In this document: positions 1-6,160 of the stretch, piece by piece
How positions within the stretch are numbered: position 1 is the first letter of the stretch
Layout: every line of letters begins with the position of its first letter
NCBI GenBank assembly: GCA_035698665.1
Contig: DASSBN010000038.1
Location: 1-20,780 of the forward strand
DNA from: DATEOR01 sp035698665
GTDB taxonomy: Bacteria > Actinomycetota > Thermoleophilia > Gaiellales > Gaiellaceae
Direction of reading: 5' to 3'
DNA: 20,780 bases
Translations under genes and position numbers: made by a program
The notes under the pieces: generated by a model
Told to the model about the DNA's origin: nothing
Database searches by the model: none
Seen by the model: the letters and a program-made list of their open reading frames with translations, nothing else

Positions 1-141
1 GGAGGTGCCTGGCAGGCCTGCTCCTCGCCGAAGTCCTACGGGGGCCTGAAGAAGGGGTCGCACGTCTTCCGCGTCCGGGCCGTCGACAAGGCCGGAAACG
101 CCGACGGGACACCGGACATGCGCAGCTGGACCATCCACTGA
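1..141 (+). CDS. C-terminal end of a surface/secreted protein with an Ig/FnIII-like repeat (5' truncated)
   Basis: Frame 1 is open from the first base of the window to a TGA at 139-141, giving 46 residues. The visible part reads as the last beta-strands of an Ig/fibronectin-III-like repeat found in bacterial cell-surface proteins: a W..C..P motif, then a G-L-x-x-G-x-H-x-F-x-V-R-A-x-D-x-A-G-N block, then a P...W end. The F-x-V-R-A-x-D-x-x-G-N block is characteristic of these adhesion or exported proteins. The domain runs directly to the stop, so it is C-terminal and no sorting signal follows. The rest of the protein lies outside the window, so its overall function cannot be told. Codon use is strongly GC-ending, as in the neighbours. 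Confidence 0.75.
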   Translation, partial: GGAWQACSSPKSYGGLKKGSHVFRVRAVDKAGNADGTPDMRSWTIH

Positions 142-191
142 CCGGGGCCGGGCGACGCTGATCGAACAACGCTGCGTCCCGTAGCCCCCTG

Positions 192-217
192 GTTCCGCGT
201 CTGCCCCCCGCGGGTAG
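192..217 (+). promoter_or_regulatory. SigB/SigF-like promoter upstream of the CBS-domain gene
   Basis: GGTTCC at 191-196 is followed, after a 15-16 base spacer, by GGGTAG at 212-217. This fits the -35 GTTT / -10 GGGTA architecture of SigB (Bacillus) and SigF (Mycobacterium) promoters, with a C instead of T at the fourth -35 base. A start site near 224 would leave a leader of about 28 nt containing the ribosome binding site. The same motif precedes three other units in the window. Confidence 0.55.
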
Positions 218-251
218 CACGGTGGCAACGAACCCGACCGAAGGGGGAGCA

Positions 252-665
252 ATGACCCAGGTACGTGACGTGATGACCTCGAACCCGAAGAGCTGCAGCT
301 CCGACGCGTCGATCATCGAGGCCGCCAGAACGATGTCGCACGCGGACGTCGGCCCGATTCCGGTCGTGGACGGCGATCGCCTCGTCGGCCTCTTGACGGA
401 CCGCGACATCGTCGTCCGCGTCGTCGCGGAGGGACGCGACCCGCAGTCGACGACCGTCGGGGAGGTCGCCTCCTCGGACCTCGCGACCGTATCCCCGGAC
501 GAGAATCTCGACCGAGCGCTTCAGCTGCTGGCCGAGCGGCAGATTCGCCGGCTTCCGGTGGTCGAGGGTGAGAAGCTCGTCGGCATCGTCGCGCAGGCGG
601 ACATCGCCCGCCACGGTGACGACGCCCAAACAGGCCAGGTCGTCGAGCAGATCTCGGAAGACTGA
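252..665 (+). CDS. Tandem CBS-domain protein
   Basis: 137-aa soluble protein made almost entirely of two CBS domains, residues about 1-60 and 68-130. Each begins with the usual V-x-D-V-M or V-x-E-V type strand and ends with the P-V-V-D/E-G-x-x-L-V-G-(L/I)-(L/V) turn and a following D-I helix. CBS pairs form a Bateman module that binds adenine nucleotides; stand-alone ones act as energy or stress sensors by contacting partner proteins. No enzymatic domain is attached. The frame is open from 222, but the ATG at 252 is preferred because AAGGGGG (241-247) sits just upstream and translation from it begins directly with the CBS fold. A SigB/SigF-like promoter at 192-217 suggests stress control. Its stop faces the metallophosphoesterase stop across 18 bp. 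Confidence 0.9.
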   Translation: MTQVRDVMTSNPKSCSSDASIIEAARTMSHADVGPIPVVDGDRLVGLLTDRDIVVRVVAEGRDPQSTTVGEVASSDLATVSPDENLDRALQLLAERQIRRLPVVEGEKLVGIVAQADIARHGDDAQTGQVVEQISED

Positions 666-666
666 T

Positions 667-681
667 CGGGCCCCTGGCCCG
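667..681. terminator. Short GC hairpin between convergent genes
   Basis: A perfect 6-bp inverted repeat, CGGGCC (667-672) and GGCCCG (676-681) with a 3-base loop, fills the gap between the convergent stops of the CBS gene and the metallophosphoesterase gene. No clear T-run follows on either strand, so it is only a possible bidirectional terminator. Confidence 0.3.
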
Positions 682-683
682 CG

Positions 684-1724
684 CTACTGGATTCCCTCGA
701 GGAGGAAGCCGGTGCGGTCGCTCGTCGTGCCGTCGGGATGGATGGTCATCGTCCCCGTGACCTCCGGCGTGCCCGCAACCGGATCGCGAGGCAGGCGGAA
801 CTTGCACGACGTCGACCAGATCGTGTCGCTGCCGACATGCGTACCCCGAGAACGCATGAGCGTGAGTTGGAGGTGGTCGTCGTATTCGTCGACGACGAGC
901 CACGACGCTCTGAGGTAGCGCCCTCCGTGGACTACCTCGACTGGAGTCCTCCCATTGCGCGTATGCGTGGTGTCTGCATGGAACTCGGCAGTCAGGAAGA
1001 GGTCGACGCCCATACTCGCGAACCGCCGCCAGACCCGCTGGCCGTTTTCGAGCAGTAGCCCCGAAGTCCCGGATGTGCGGTTGGGGCCGATCGCCGGGAT
1101 TTCCGACTGAACGAGAAACCAGTTCACGCCGTTCGCCCTCCAGTGGTTGATCTTGTCCCGTGTCCAGTCGAGGTCGGCGTCGCTGATCCGGGCAACGAGC
1201 CCTTCGGGCTTCTTCATGATCGGGTCGAGCGTGATGATCCCGACATCGCCGCGCCGGGTCGCGTAACGGCTGGGGCCGTATTGATGGCGCCAGACACGGT
1301 TCCAATACGCGTGCGCCTGGTAGGTGAAGGCGCGCGGACGGACGATGCCGCCTGGTGGGATGTCGCCGACCTCGTGGTCGCCCATACCGAAGAGCACGTC
1401 GTGGTCTTGCCAGAATCGCTTCATCTGCGAGTAGTAGATGTTCCCGGCCAGGGTGACCGCGTCGACCTTCTGGGCGAACGTTCTGACTGGGCCGAAGACG
1501 CCCCGGCCGTCGCAGTCTTCGCCCCAGCGGCCCTCCACCTGGTCGCCCTGGTGAAGCACGAGGTCGGCGCCGTCCGTGATGGCGGCGATCTCGGTGTTCA
1601 AGAAGGTGCGCCATTCGGTGTTCAAGCCCTTCGGCATGCCCGTGTGCCAAAACGGCGAGCGCCGAAGGTTCGCCACATCGCCGTGCGGTACGCCGGACGT
1701 CGACACGATCCGCTGGACGAACAC
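684..1724 (-). CDS. Exported metallophosphoesterase-like protein
   Basis: 346 residues from the GTG at 1724. Motifs of the calcineurin-like phosphoesterase fold are visible in order: HQGDQVEG (metal-binding G-D), GMGDHE (the G-N-H-E position with D for N), a mid-region W-F-L-V-Q-S-E-I-P segment, and FHADTTH (G-H-x-H-like). A clear N-terminal D-x-H is not visible, so the metal site may be atypical and the substrate is unknown. The reading frame continues upstream of 1724 for 33 codons to a TAG at 1824-1826. Those codons encode an arginine-rich stretch, a hydrophobic core and an A-S-A cleavage site immediately before the GTG, which is a convincing signal peptide. No ATG, GTG or TTG begins it, so the true start is unresolved. 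I infer export across the membrane. Confidence 0.75.
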   Translation of the reverse strand: MFVQRIVSTSGVPHGDVANLRRSPFWHTGMPKGLNTEWRTFLNTEIAAITDGADLVLHQGDQVEGRWGEDCDGRGVFGPVRTFAQKVDAVTLAGNIYYSQMKRFWQDHDVLFGMGDHEVGDIPPGGIVRPRAFTYQAHAYWNRVWRHQYGPSRYATRRGDVGIITLDPIMKKPEGLVARISDADLDWTRDKINHWRANGVNWFLVQSEIPAIGPNRTSGTSGLLLENGQRVWRRFASMGVDLFLTAEFHADTTHTRNGRTPVEVVHGGRYLRASWLVVDEYDDHLQLTLMRSRGTHVGSDTIWSTSCKFRLPRDPVAGTPEVTGTMTIHPDGTTSDRTGFLLEGIQ

Positions 1725-1883
1725 CTCGGCCGACGCGAACCGGGGAGTCCACAGGAAGACGAAGCCGGCCAGCAGACCGACGATCAGGCGCGCGGCGCGG
1801 GCGGACGGTCGGATCGCTCGAACCTACGCCCTGGTGACGAGCGAATCAACGGAACCTCGAGTGCTGCGGATGACGCAGGTGAC

Positions 1884-2252
1884 CTAGCTCGAGGGGGCTC
1901 CGCGCGGATCGTCCTCCACGAACGGCTCGGCGGCCTGCTTCTTGTCGACGACGACATACTGATCGGTGCGCCGAACCACAGTCTCGAGTTCGAGGTTTTC
2001 GTGGCCCGGGACAACAGCGAACCGGTCGTCTTGGCTTCGTAGCTCCTCGTACTCGCGCAGGGTCATCTCGAAGTTCCCCACACAGGTGATCCCGTTCTCG
2101 CCGCCGCGTCCGCACTCGCAGAGGAACTCGAAGGACGTCTCCTCGCCAGCGAGACTCCCCTCCTCGGCTGACTGGTTGACGCGTTCGATCCGCTCGTTGA
2201 TCTGTCGCACGAGTGCCTCGTTGCGCGCCTGTTGCTCCTGACGTGAATTCAC
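1884..2252 (-). CDS. Small 'CEC' cysteine-motif protein, paralog 1
   Basis: 122 residues from the GTG at 2252; a TTG at 2288 would add 12 residues. I cannot assign a function. The visible architecture is an N-terminal helix rich in Q, N, E and R (residues 5-30), then F-x-F-L-C-E-C with a third cysteine ten residues on (C45, C47, C57), then a M-T-L-R-E-Y-E-E-L-R helix, a F-A-V-V-P-G-H-E turn, and a Y-V-V-V-D-K strand. Two other proteins in this window (2696-2920 and 16214-16498) share the same order. The conserved cysteines, with a histidine in the P-G-H turn, suggest metal binding or redox activity; that is inference. A proline- and acid-rich tail follows the conserved part. The 2252 start is favoured because it aligns best with the N terminus of paralog 3, though the GAGGGG upstream is rather far from it. 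Confidence 0.8.
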   Translation of the reverse strand: MNSRQEQQARNEALVRQINERIERVNQSAEEGSLAGEETSFEFLCECGRGGENGITCVGNFEMTLREYEELRSQDDRFAVVPGHENLELETVVRRTDQYVVVDKKQAAEPFVEDDPRGAPSS

Positions 2253-2303
2253 GAGAAAAGTTCTACGCCCCTCGGGTTGAGGGCGCAAGGAGGCCAGGAG
2301 GCA

Positions 2304-2471
2304 TCAAGCATCGGGCGAATCGTCGGCGAAGCGCCCCGTCTCGGCCGCGACGATCACATCGTCGATCGCCTGCAGGGCGGCGTTGCGGCCTGGGCCCTCC
2401 GGCCACTCGAGAACGCCGACACGCACGGCGAGCAAGAACTCGACCTGGCGCTCGACCTCGGATGAACCCAT
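2304..2471 (-). CDS. Possible small protein, 55 aa, unknown
   Basis: An ATG at 2471 opens a 55-codon frame ending at 2304. The product is balanced and helix-like: an E-V-E-R-Q-V-E-F-L-L-A-V-R segment, then a W-P-E-G-P-G turn, then an A-L-Q-A-I-D-D-V-I-V-A-A-E helix and an acidic end. It lacks the arginine/serine bias of the antisense shadow frames nearby, which is the main reason for calling it. GGAGAGG lies about 12 bases upstream of the ATG, slightly far for a ribosome binding site. It reads in the same direction as CEC paralog 1, 51 bp upstream of it. A GGGTAT at 2575-2580 on the same strand lacks a matching -35. The family is not recognised. Confidence 0.5.
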   Translation of the reverse strand: MGSSEVERQVEFLLAVRVGVLEWPEGPGRNAALQAIDDVIVAAETGRFADDSPDA

Positions 2472-2695
2472 CACAGGTCTGCGCCTCTCCGCGGGAACGG
2501 GCTGAAAACGTCGGCTTGGCAGTCGGGTGTCGGGGTGCGGACCGAACTCGCGGGTGGGCGCATTACCTTCCTGGATACCCCATGACCCGGCCACCAATGC
2601 AACTACCATTCTCCGGCCGAGGCAATCGCTCGCCCGCCCCCTCTGACGCTTACCGCCCACAGCCGCCAGGAGGGCAGAGGCAAGAAGGAGAGGTC

Positions 2696-2920
2696 GTGGC
2701 AATCTCACATTCAGCGCGTATGCGAAACGTGAATGAACGCGCCTACGCCGTTCTCGTCGAGACTGGCTCGGAAGATGGCGACTTCGTCTGCGAGTGCGAC
2801 GACACTGCGTGTTTCGAGACCGTCCAGCTGACCCTGAGGGAGTACGCGGCGCTTCGGTCTCGCGGCGAAGGTCATCCGCTTCTCGCGAACGGACACAGGC
2901 AGCAGCCAGTCGACGTCTAG
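2696..2920 (+). CDS. Truncated 'CEC' cysteine-motif protein, paralog 2
   Basis: 74 residues from the GTG at 2696, chosen because AAGGAG (2685-2690) sits five bases upstream and the longer frame reading in from 2213 has no family similarity. The protein has the family hallmarks: an N-terminal R-x-x-N-x-x-A helix, D-F-V-C-E-C with a third cysteine five residues on (C32, C34, C39), then V-Q-L-T-L-R-E-Y-A-A-L-R, then a degraded G-H turn. It stops there, so the C-terminal strand ending in V-V-x-K seen in paralogs 1 and 3 is absent. It may be a naturally short variant or a gene decaying at its 3' end. The 224 bases upstream (2472-2695) hold no other gene that I can support and no clear promoter. 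Function is unknown. Confidence 0.7.
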   Translation: MAISHSARMRNVNERAYAVLVETGSEDGDFVCECDDTACFETVQLTLREYAALRSRGEGHPLLANGHRQQPVDV

Positions 2921-3001
2921 CTCTCGCCAGAGCATCCAAGGCCTGACTAGAAGCTGGCTCTCAGGATGTTCGTCGCGGTCCTGTGGGCCCTGAGCGCGCG
3001 A

Positions 3002-3025
3002 AAACCCGCCGTCTCCAGCGGATTT
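3002..3025 (-). terminator. Candidate terminator of tRNA-Gly
   Basis: Reading the minus strand, AAATCCGC (3025-3018) pairs with GCGGGTTT (3009-3002), with one G-T wobble and an 8-base loop, and one more T follows. It lies directly downstream of tRNA-Gly, so it would end that transcript. The stem is modest. Confidence 0.4.
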
Positions 3026-3030
3026 CTCGA

Positions 3031-3104
3031 AGCGGATGATGGGACTCGAACCCACGACCTTCTGCATGGCAAGCAGACGCTCTAGCCAACTGAGCTACAT
3101 CCGC
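3031..3104 (-). tRNA. tRNA-Gly (GCC anticodon)
   Basis: On the minus strand the sequence folds into a full cloverleaf of 74 nt. GCGGATG pairs with CATCCGC as the acceptor stem and a T discriminator lies at 3031. A GCTC/GAGC D-stem is present. The anticodon stem TCTGC/GCAGA encloses the loop TTGCCAT, giving anticodon GCC, and the T arm carries GGTTCGAGTCC. The 3' CCA is not encoded. The T discriminator is normal for bacterial glycine tRNA. Confidence 0.97.
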
Positions 3105-3114
3105 GAGTCCGCCG

Positions 3115-3120
3115 ATTATA
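3115..3120 (-). promoter_or_regulatory. -10 box of the tRNA-Gly promoter, overlapping the RNase H stop codon
   Basis: The minus strand reads TATAAT at 3120-3115, a perfect match to the housekeeping -10 consensus, ten bases before the first tRNA base (3104). The TAA stop codon of the upstream RNase H gene (3118-3116) lies inside this hexamer. The -35 is weak: a C-T-G-G-A-C sequence lies at roughly the right distance within the RNase H coding region. Confidence 0.7.
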
Positions 3121-3526
3121 GCCGCTTGGCTTCTCGGTCCAGGGCGTCGTTGACGAGGCGGTCCGCGAGCTCGTTGTGCTCTCGTCGCACCGCCGTATAC
3201 CGAACCAATCCGATCTCCCGCTCGTGCCGCTTGGCCTCGAACGAGAGCTCGATGAGGGCTGCGTTCTTGATCTTGTACTCGCCGCGCATCTGCTTGACGA
3301 GGAGCTCCGAGTCGGACACGACCTCGACCTCGCCCACGCCGAGCTCGGCCGCCTTTGCCAGCCCCGCGACGAGCGCGCGGTACTCGGCAACGTTGTTCGT
3401 CGCGACGCCGATGGCCTCTCCGCGAGCGTCGAGCACGGTTCCGTCTTCGGCTTCGAGCACATAAGCGGCGGCCGCCGGCCCCGGATTTCCGCGCGCGCCC
3501 CCGTCCGTGAAAAGGCGGGCTCTCAC
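3116..3526 (-). CDS. rnhA: Ribonuclease HI family protein
   Basis: 136-aa type 1 RNase H that cleaves the RNA strand of RNA-DNA hybrids using two metal ions. The acidic tetrad is intact: D8 in F-T-D-G-G, E48 in N-N-V-A-E-Y, D72 in V-S-D-S, and D122 in L-A-D. The R-x-H-N-x-L-A-D-R-L end resembles the compact RNase HI subgroup that lacks the basic protrusion of the E. coli enzyme. The frame is open much further upstream, but the GTG at 3526 places the F-T-D-G-G motif at residue 6 as expected, and it overlaps the stop of the preceding gene in a GTGA. The two genes are therefore probably translationally coupled. The TAA stop is embedded in the -10 box of the downstream tRNA-Gly. Confidence 0.93.
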   Translation of the reverse strand: MRARLFTDGGARGNPGPAAAAYVLEAEDGTVLDARGEAIGVATNNVAEYRALVAGLAKAAELGVGEVEVVSDSELLVKQMRGEYKIKNAALIELSFEAKRHEREIGLVRYTAVRREHNELADRLVNDALDREAKRL

Positions 3527-3867
3527 AGGAGCGGATAGACGTCGAAGGCGGGCTCTTCGTAGGGATGGCTTCCCCGCAGTGCGGCGATCACGTCGTCGTG
3601 GCGCTCCTCCGGGAAGATCGTCTCGAGGCGAAGCTCGGCGACCCGCTCCTCCCTCCCGCTCTCGCCCACTGCAGGGCTCGTGCTCTGCCCGCCCTTGAAC
3701 GTGCCGGTGCCCGCCGTGTACCACGAGCAGCGCTCATAGTCGCCGATGCGGCCGGCCCCCGCTGCAAACAGCGCGTCGCGGACGGAGTCGAGCGCCTCGC
3801 GCGGCACGAACACGACGAGCTTACGGTTCAGGTTTCCCTCCCCGCTGGGCGGGAACCAGGGTTCCAT
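3523..3867 (-). CDS. Stand-alone NIF3/YqfO-type CutA-like domain protein
   Basis: 114 residues matching the ferredoxin-like insert found in the middle of longer NIF3/DUF34 (YqfO) proteins. The pattern K-L-V-V-F-V-P, then A-G-x-I-G-D-Y-x-x-C-x-W/F, then G-T-G-T-F, then E-x-R-x-E-x-I-x-P and finally H-P-Y-E-E-P-A-x-D-x-Y-P-L is diagnostic. The flanking NIF3 metal-binding halves are absent, so this is the domain alone; its role is unknown and may be a trimeric CutA-like ligand-binding or metal-binding scaffold. The ATG at 3867 is chosen because GGAG lies seven bases upstream, although 13 residues then precede the domain. The start codon overlaps the start of the divergent gene at 3866 within CCATGG. 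Its stop overlaps the RNase H start by four bases. Confidence 0.85.
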   Translation of the reverse strand: MEPWFPPSGEGNLNRKLVVFVPREALDSVRDALFAAGAGRIGDYERCSWYTAGTGTFKGGQSTSPAVGESGREERVAELRLETIFPEERHDDVIAALRGSHPYEEPAFDVYPLL

Positions 3868-4243
3868 GGCTTCGCTCCAGATCAGGCCGCGACCGACTCC
3901 CGAGGAATACGACGACGTCCTCTTGAATGTCGACGTCGACGAGGACCTCGCGCTTTTTGCAGCGACCCTCGAGGACTGGGTCACGCCCCGGGCCGGGTGG
4001 GAGCTCATGCTGCGCGAAGGGACCGACTTCGGGCGCCACAACAACGTCGAGGCGGAGCTTCTCTTCGCGCTCGGCGAGGAGGCGTCGCGTGTCGCGTTCC
4101 GGCTCGACCAACTCGATGCGGCCGAGGACACCGGCGAGGAGCTCGTGCTGCGGTTCGAGGAGCGTGACGGAATCGCCAAGCTCGCACGCCTTTCCGACAA
4201 CGGCTTGGACGTCGAGCTCTTCCACATCCTCACCTTTACATAG
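3866..4243 (+). CDS. Hypothetical acidic protein, 125 aa
   Basis: I do not recognise this family. The product is acidic and soluble with amphipathic segments: an L-A-L-F-A-A-T-L-E-D-W helix, a W-E-L-M-L-R-E-G region, a helix with E-A-E-L-L-F-A-L-G-E-E-A, and a C-terminal helix ending L-F-H-I-L. GC-ending third positions and normal aspartate/leucine content support it as coding, whereas the opposite strand here reads as serine/arginine-rich shadow. The frame is open back to 3746, but upstream sequence would be antisense to the NIF3-like gene. The ATG at 3866 overlaps that gene's ATG in CCATGG and has only a weak CAGGG upstream, so the start is uncertain. About 100 bp without a gene follow before the aldehyde dehydrogenase stop. 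Confidence 0.7.
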   Translation: MASLQIRPRPTPEEYDDVLLNVDVDEDLALFAATLEDWVTPRAGWELMLREGTDFGRHNNVEAELLFALGEEASRVAFRLDQLDAAEDTGEELVLRFEERDGIAKLARLSDNGLDVELFHILTFT

Positions 4244-4344
4244 GCGTCGCACAGCGGCCTCGCTCCGCGCAGAAGCGTGACACACGTGCGCGCTGGCGGA
4301 AGATACGCTCGAAAGCGGGTGGAGGCGCGGGGTGGCCCCGGGGT

Positions 4345-5856
4345 CTACGGCGCTGGATCCTCGAACTGGTCGATCTGCGCGCGCTGCAGCTTGCCCGAGT
4401 AGTCGACGTAGATCGACTTCCACTCCGTGTAGAAGTCGAGCGCGGCCTGACCGGCCTCCCGGTGACCGTTCCCGGTCGCCTTCGTGCCGCCGAACGGGAG
4501 ATGCACCTCCGCCCCGGTCGTGCCGGCGTTGATGTACGTGATCCCCGTGTTCAGGTCGCGCATCGCGCGGAAAGCCTTGTTCACGTCGCGCGTGAAGATC
4601 GACGACGAGAGCCCGAACTCGACCGAGTTCGCCGCCCGGATCGCCTCGTCGATGTCGGTCGCGCGGATGAGCGCAGTCGTCGGACCGAAGATCTCCTCCT
4701 GCGCGATCCGCATCTGGGGGTCGACGTCCCCGAAAATCGTCGGGCGATAGAAGAAGCCCTTGTCGAGGCCGTTCTCCGTCGCAATCTCGCCGCCGGTGAG
4801 GAGCTTCGCGCCCTCCCCTTCGCCGATCTCCGTGTACGAATGGATCTTCTCGAGCGCCGAGCGGTTGATCACCGGGCCGATGTCGACGTCCTCCTCGAGC
4901 CCGTAGCCGAGCTTGAGCGACTCCGTCCGCTCGACGAGCTTCGACTGGAGCGGCTCGTATACCTTCGAGCCGACGATGACACGGCTCGCCGCCGTGCACC
5001 GCTGGCCTGACGTGCCGAATGCAGACCAGAGGATCCCGTCGACCGCGAGATCGACGTCGGCGTCGTCCATGACGATGATCGCGTTCTTGCCGCCGAGCTC
5101 GAGGTGGATGTGCTTGAGGAACGGCGCGCCGTTCTCGGCCGTCTTGATCCCGACCTCGCGCGAGCCTGTCAGCGAGATGAGCGGGACGTCGGGGTGCTTC
5201 ACGAGCCGCTCGCCGACGGTGCTTCCGCCGCCATGCACGATGTTGAGCACACCGGGCGGAAGGCCGGCCTCCTCGAAGATCTCGACGAAACGCTCGGCGA
5301 GCGCCGGCGTGTCAGTCGCCGGCTTGAAGACGACGGTGTCGCCGCAAACGAGCGCGGGCGCGATCTTCCAGCTCGGGATGGCGATCGGGAAGTTCCAGGG
5401 CGTGATCGCGCCGACCACGCCCACCGGCAGCCGCACGCTCATCTGGAACTTGTCGGGCATCTCCGAGGGCGTCGTCTGCCCGAACATGCGCCGGCCCTCG
5501 CCGGCCATGTAGTACGTCATGTCGATGGCTTCCTGGACATCGCCGCCCGCCTCGGCCCGCACCTTGCCCATCTCCTGCACCATCAGGTCGGTCAGCTCGT
5601 CCTTGTGCTCGACGAACGCCTGCGCGACGCGGAAGAGGACCTCGGCGCGCTTCGGCGCCGGCACGAGGCGCCAGCTCTCGTAGGCCGCCTTCGCCGCCTC
5701 GACCGCGCGATCCGTGTCCTCGACGCTCGACTTCGGGAAGACCCCGATCAGCTCCCCCGTCGCCGGGTTGGTCGATTCGAAGGTCTCGCCGCTCGTCGCG
5801 TCGACCCACTCGCCGCCGATGTAGTTCCTGTACGTCTTTGCGCCCGTCGTCGCCAT
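4345..5856 (-). CDS. NAD(P)-dependent aldehyde dehydrogenase
   Basis: 503-aa soluble enzyme of the ALDH superfamily, full length. It oxidises an aldehyde to the acid with NAD(P). Visible key residues are N155 in P-W-N-F-P, K178 in V-F-K-P-A, the cofactor turn T-G-S-R-E-V-G (230-236), general base E253 in L-E-L-G-G-K-N, and catalytic C287 in G-Q-R-C-T. The late E-E-I-F-G-P and a G-T-T-G-A-E-x-H-L-P-F-G-G block followed by G-N-G-H-R-E-A-G resemble semialdehyde dehydrogenases such as alpha-ketoglutarate- or aminoadipate-semialdehyde types; the exact substrate cannot be told. GGGGAG precedes the ATG at 5856. A TAGAAT on the same strand at 5890-5885 is a plausible -10 without a clear -35, so the gene may be transcribed separately from its upstream neighbour. 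Confidence 0.95.
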   Translation of the reverse strand: MATTGAKTYRNYIGGEWVDATSGETFESTNPATGELIGVFPKSSVEDTDRAVEAAKAAYESWRLVPAPKRAEVLFRVAQAFVEHKDELTDLMVQEMGKVRAEAGGDVQEAIDMTYYMAGEGRRMFGQTTPSEMPDKFQMSVRLPVGVVGAITPWNFPIAIPSWKIAPALVCGDTVVFKPATDTPALAERFVEIFEEAGLPPGVLNIVHGGGSTVGERLVKHPDVPLISLTGSREVGIKTAENGAPFLKHIHLELGGKNAIIVMDDADVDLAVDGILWSAFGTSGQRCTAASRVIVGSKVYEPLQSKLVERTESLKLGYGLEEDVDIGPVINRSALEKIHSYTEIGEGEGAKLLTGGEIATENGLDKGFFYRPTIFGDVDPQMRIAQEEIFGPTTALIRATDIDEAIRAANSVEFGLSSSIFTRDVNKAFRAMRDLNTGITYINAGTTGAEVHLPFGGTKATGNGHREAGQAALDFYTEWKSIYVDYSGKLQRAQIDQFEDPAP

Positions 5857-5897
5857 CGCTCCCCTTTATCCGTGTCGGGGAGCGATTCTAATGACGG

Positions 5898-6125
5898 CTA
5901 GTCGCCCGAGACGTCAGTCGAGGGGAACGTTCCCGGAATCCGTCCGCGCCGCCGGTCGCGCGTCTGCCGCCGCTCCTTGATCTCGGCGCTCGGCTCGCCC
6001 TGGCGCCGGTCGGGGCCCGAACGGCGGTCGACGATCACTTCGACGTTCGGGTTGTCCTTGTAGTGCTCGACGAGCTTGTCGTAGAGCTCGTCCTTGAGCT
6101 CGGGCGGGATGACGCAGTAGATCAT
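5898..6125 (-). CDS. Small basic conserved-looking protein, 75 aa
   Basis: No function known to me. The first half is a compact alpha/beta unit: M-I-Y-C-V-I-P strand, E-L-x-D-E-L-Y-D-K-L-V-E-H-Y helix, then V-E-V-I-V-D strand. The second half is a very basic, probably disordered tail with repeated D-R-R and E-R-R units and a P-G-T-F-P end. Arginine repeats of this type (R-R-x-G-x-D-R-R) recur in small actinobacterial and proteobacterial proteins of unknown role and could contact RNA or acidic partners; that is inference. It begins at the ATG at 6125 with only a weak GAG before it. It lies 36 bp downstream of the CxxC protein gene on the same strand, so it may be the last gene of the EF-G-like operon. 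Confidence 0.85.
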   Translation of the reverse strand: MIYCVIPPELKDELYDKLVEHYKDNPNVEVIVDRRSGPDRRQGEPSAEIKERRQTRDRRRGRIPGTFPSTDVSGD

Positions 6126-6160
6126 CTCGGCCGGAGTGTAGTGGCGGTTTCGGCCTTGCT

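Noticed and set aside
313..1752. 479-codon minus-strand frame overlapping the CBS and metallophosphoesterase genes
   Set aside because: Extremely arginine- and proline-rich composition and no family motifs; it is a frame shadow of the two genes in GC-rich DNA.
1143..2042. 299-codon plus-strand frame opposite the metallophosphoesterase and CEC paralog 1
   Set aside because: Antisense to genes with recognisable motifs and lacks its own ribosome binding site or domain pattern.
2575..2580. GGGTAT on the minus strand before the 55-codon frame as a stress promoter
   Set aside because: No GTTT at an acceptable distance, and the supposed target gene is itself uncertain.
3821..4999. 392-codon minus-strand frame spanning the 125-aa gene and part of the aldehyde dehydrogenase
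   Set aside because: Crosses the aldehyde dehydrogenase in another frame and is arginine-rich with no domain signature.
5104..5901. 265-codon plus-strand frame opposite the aldehyde dehydrogenase
   Set aside because: Histidine/arginine/leucine shadow composition typical of antisense frames of high-GC genes.
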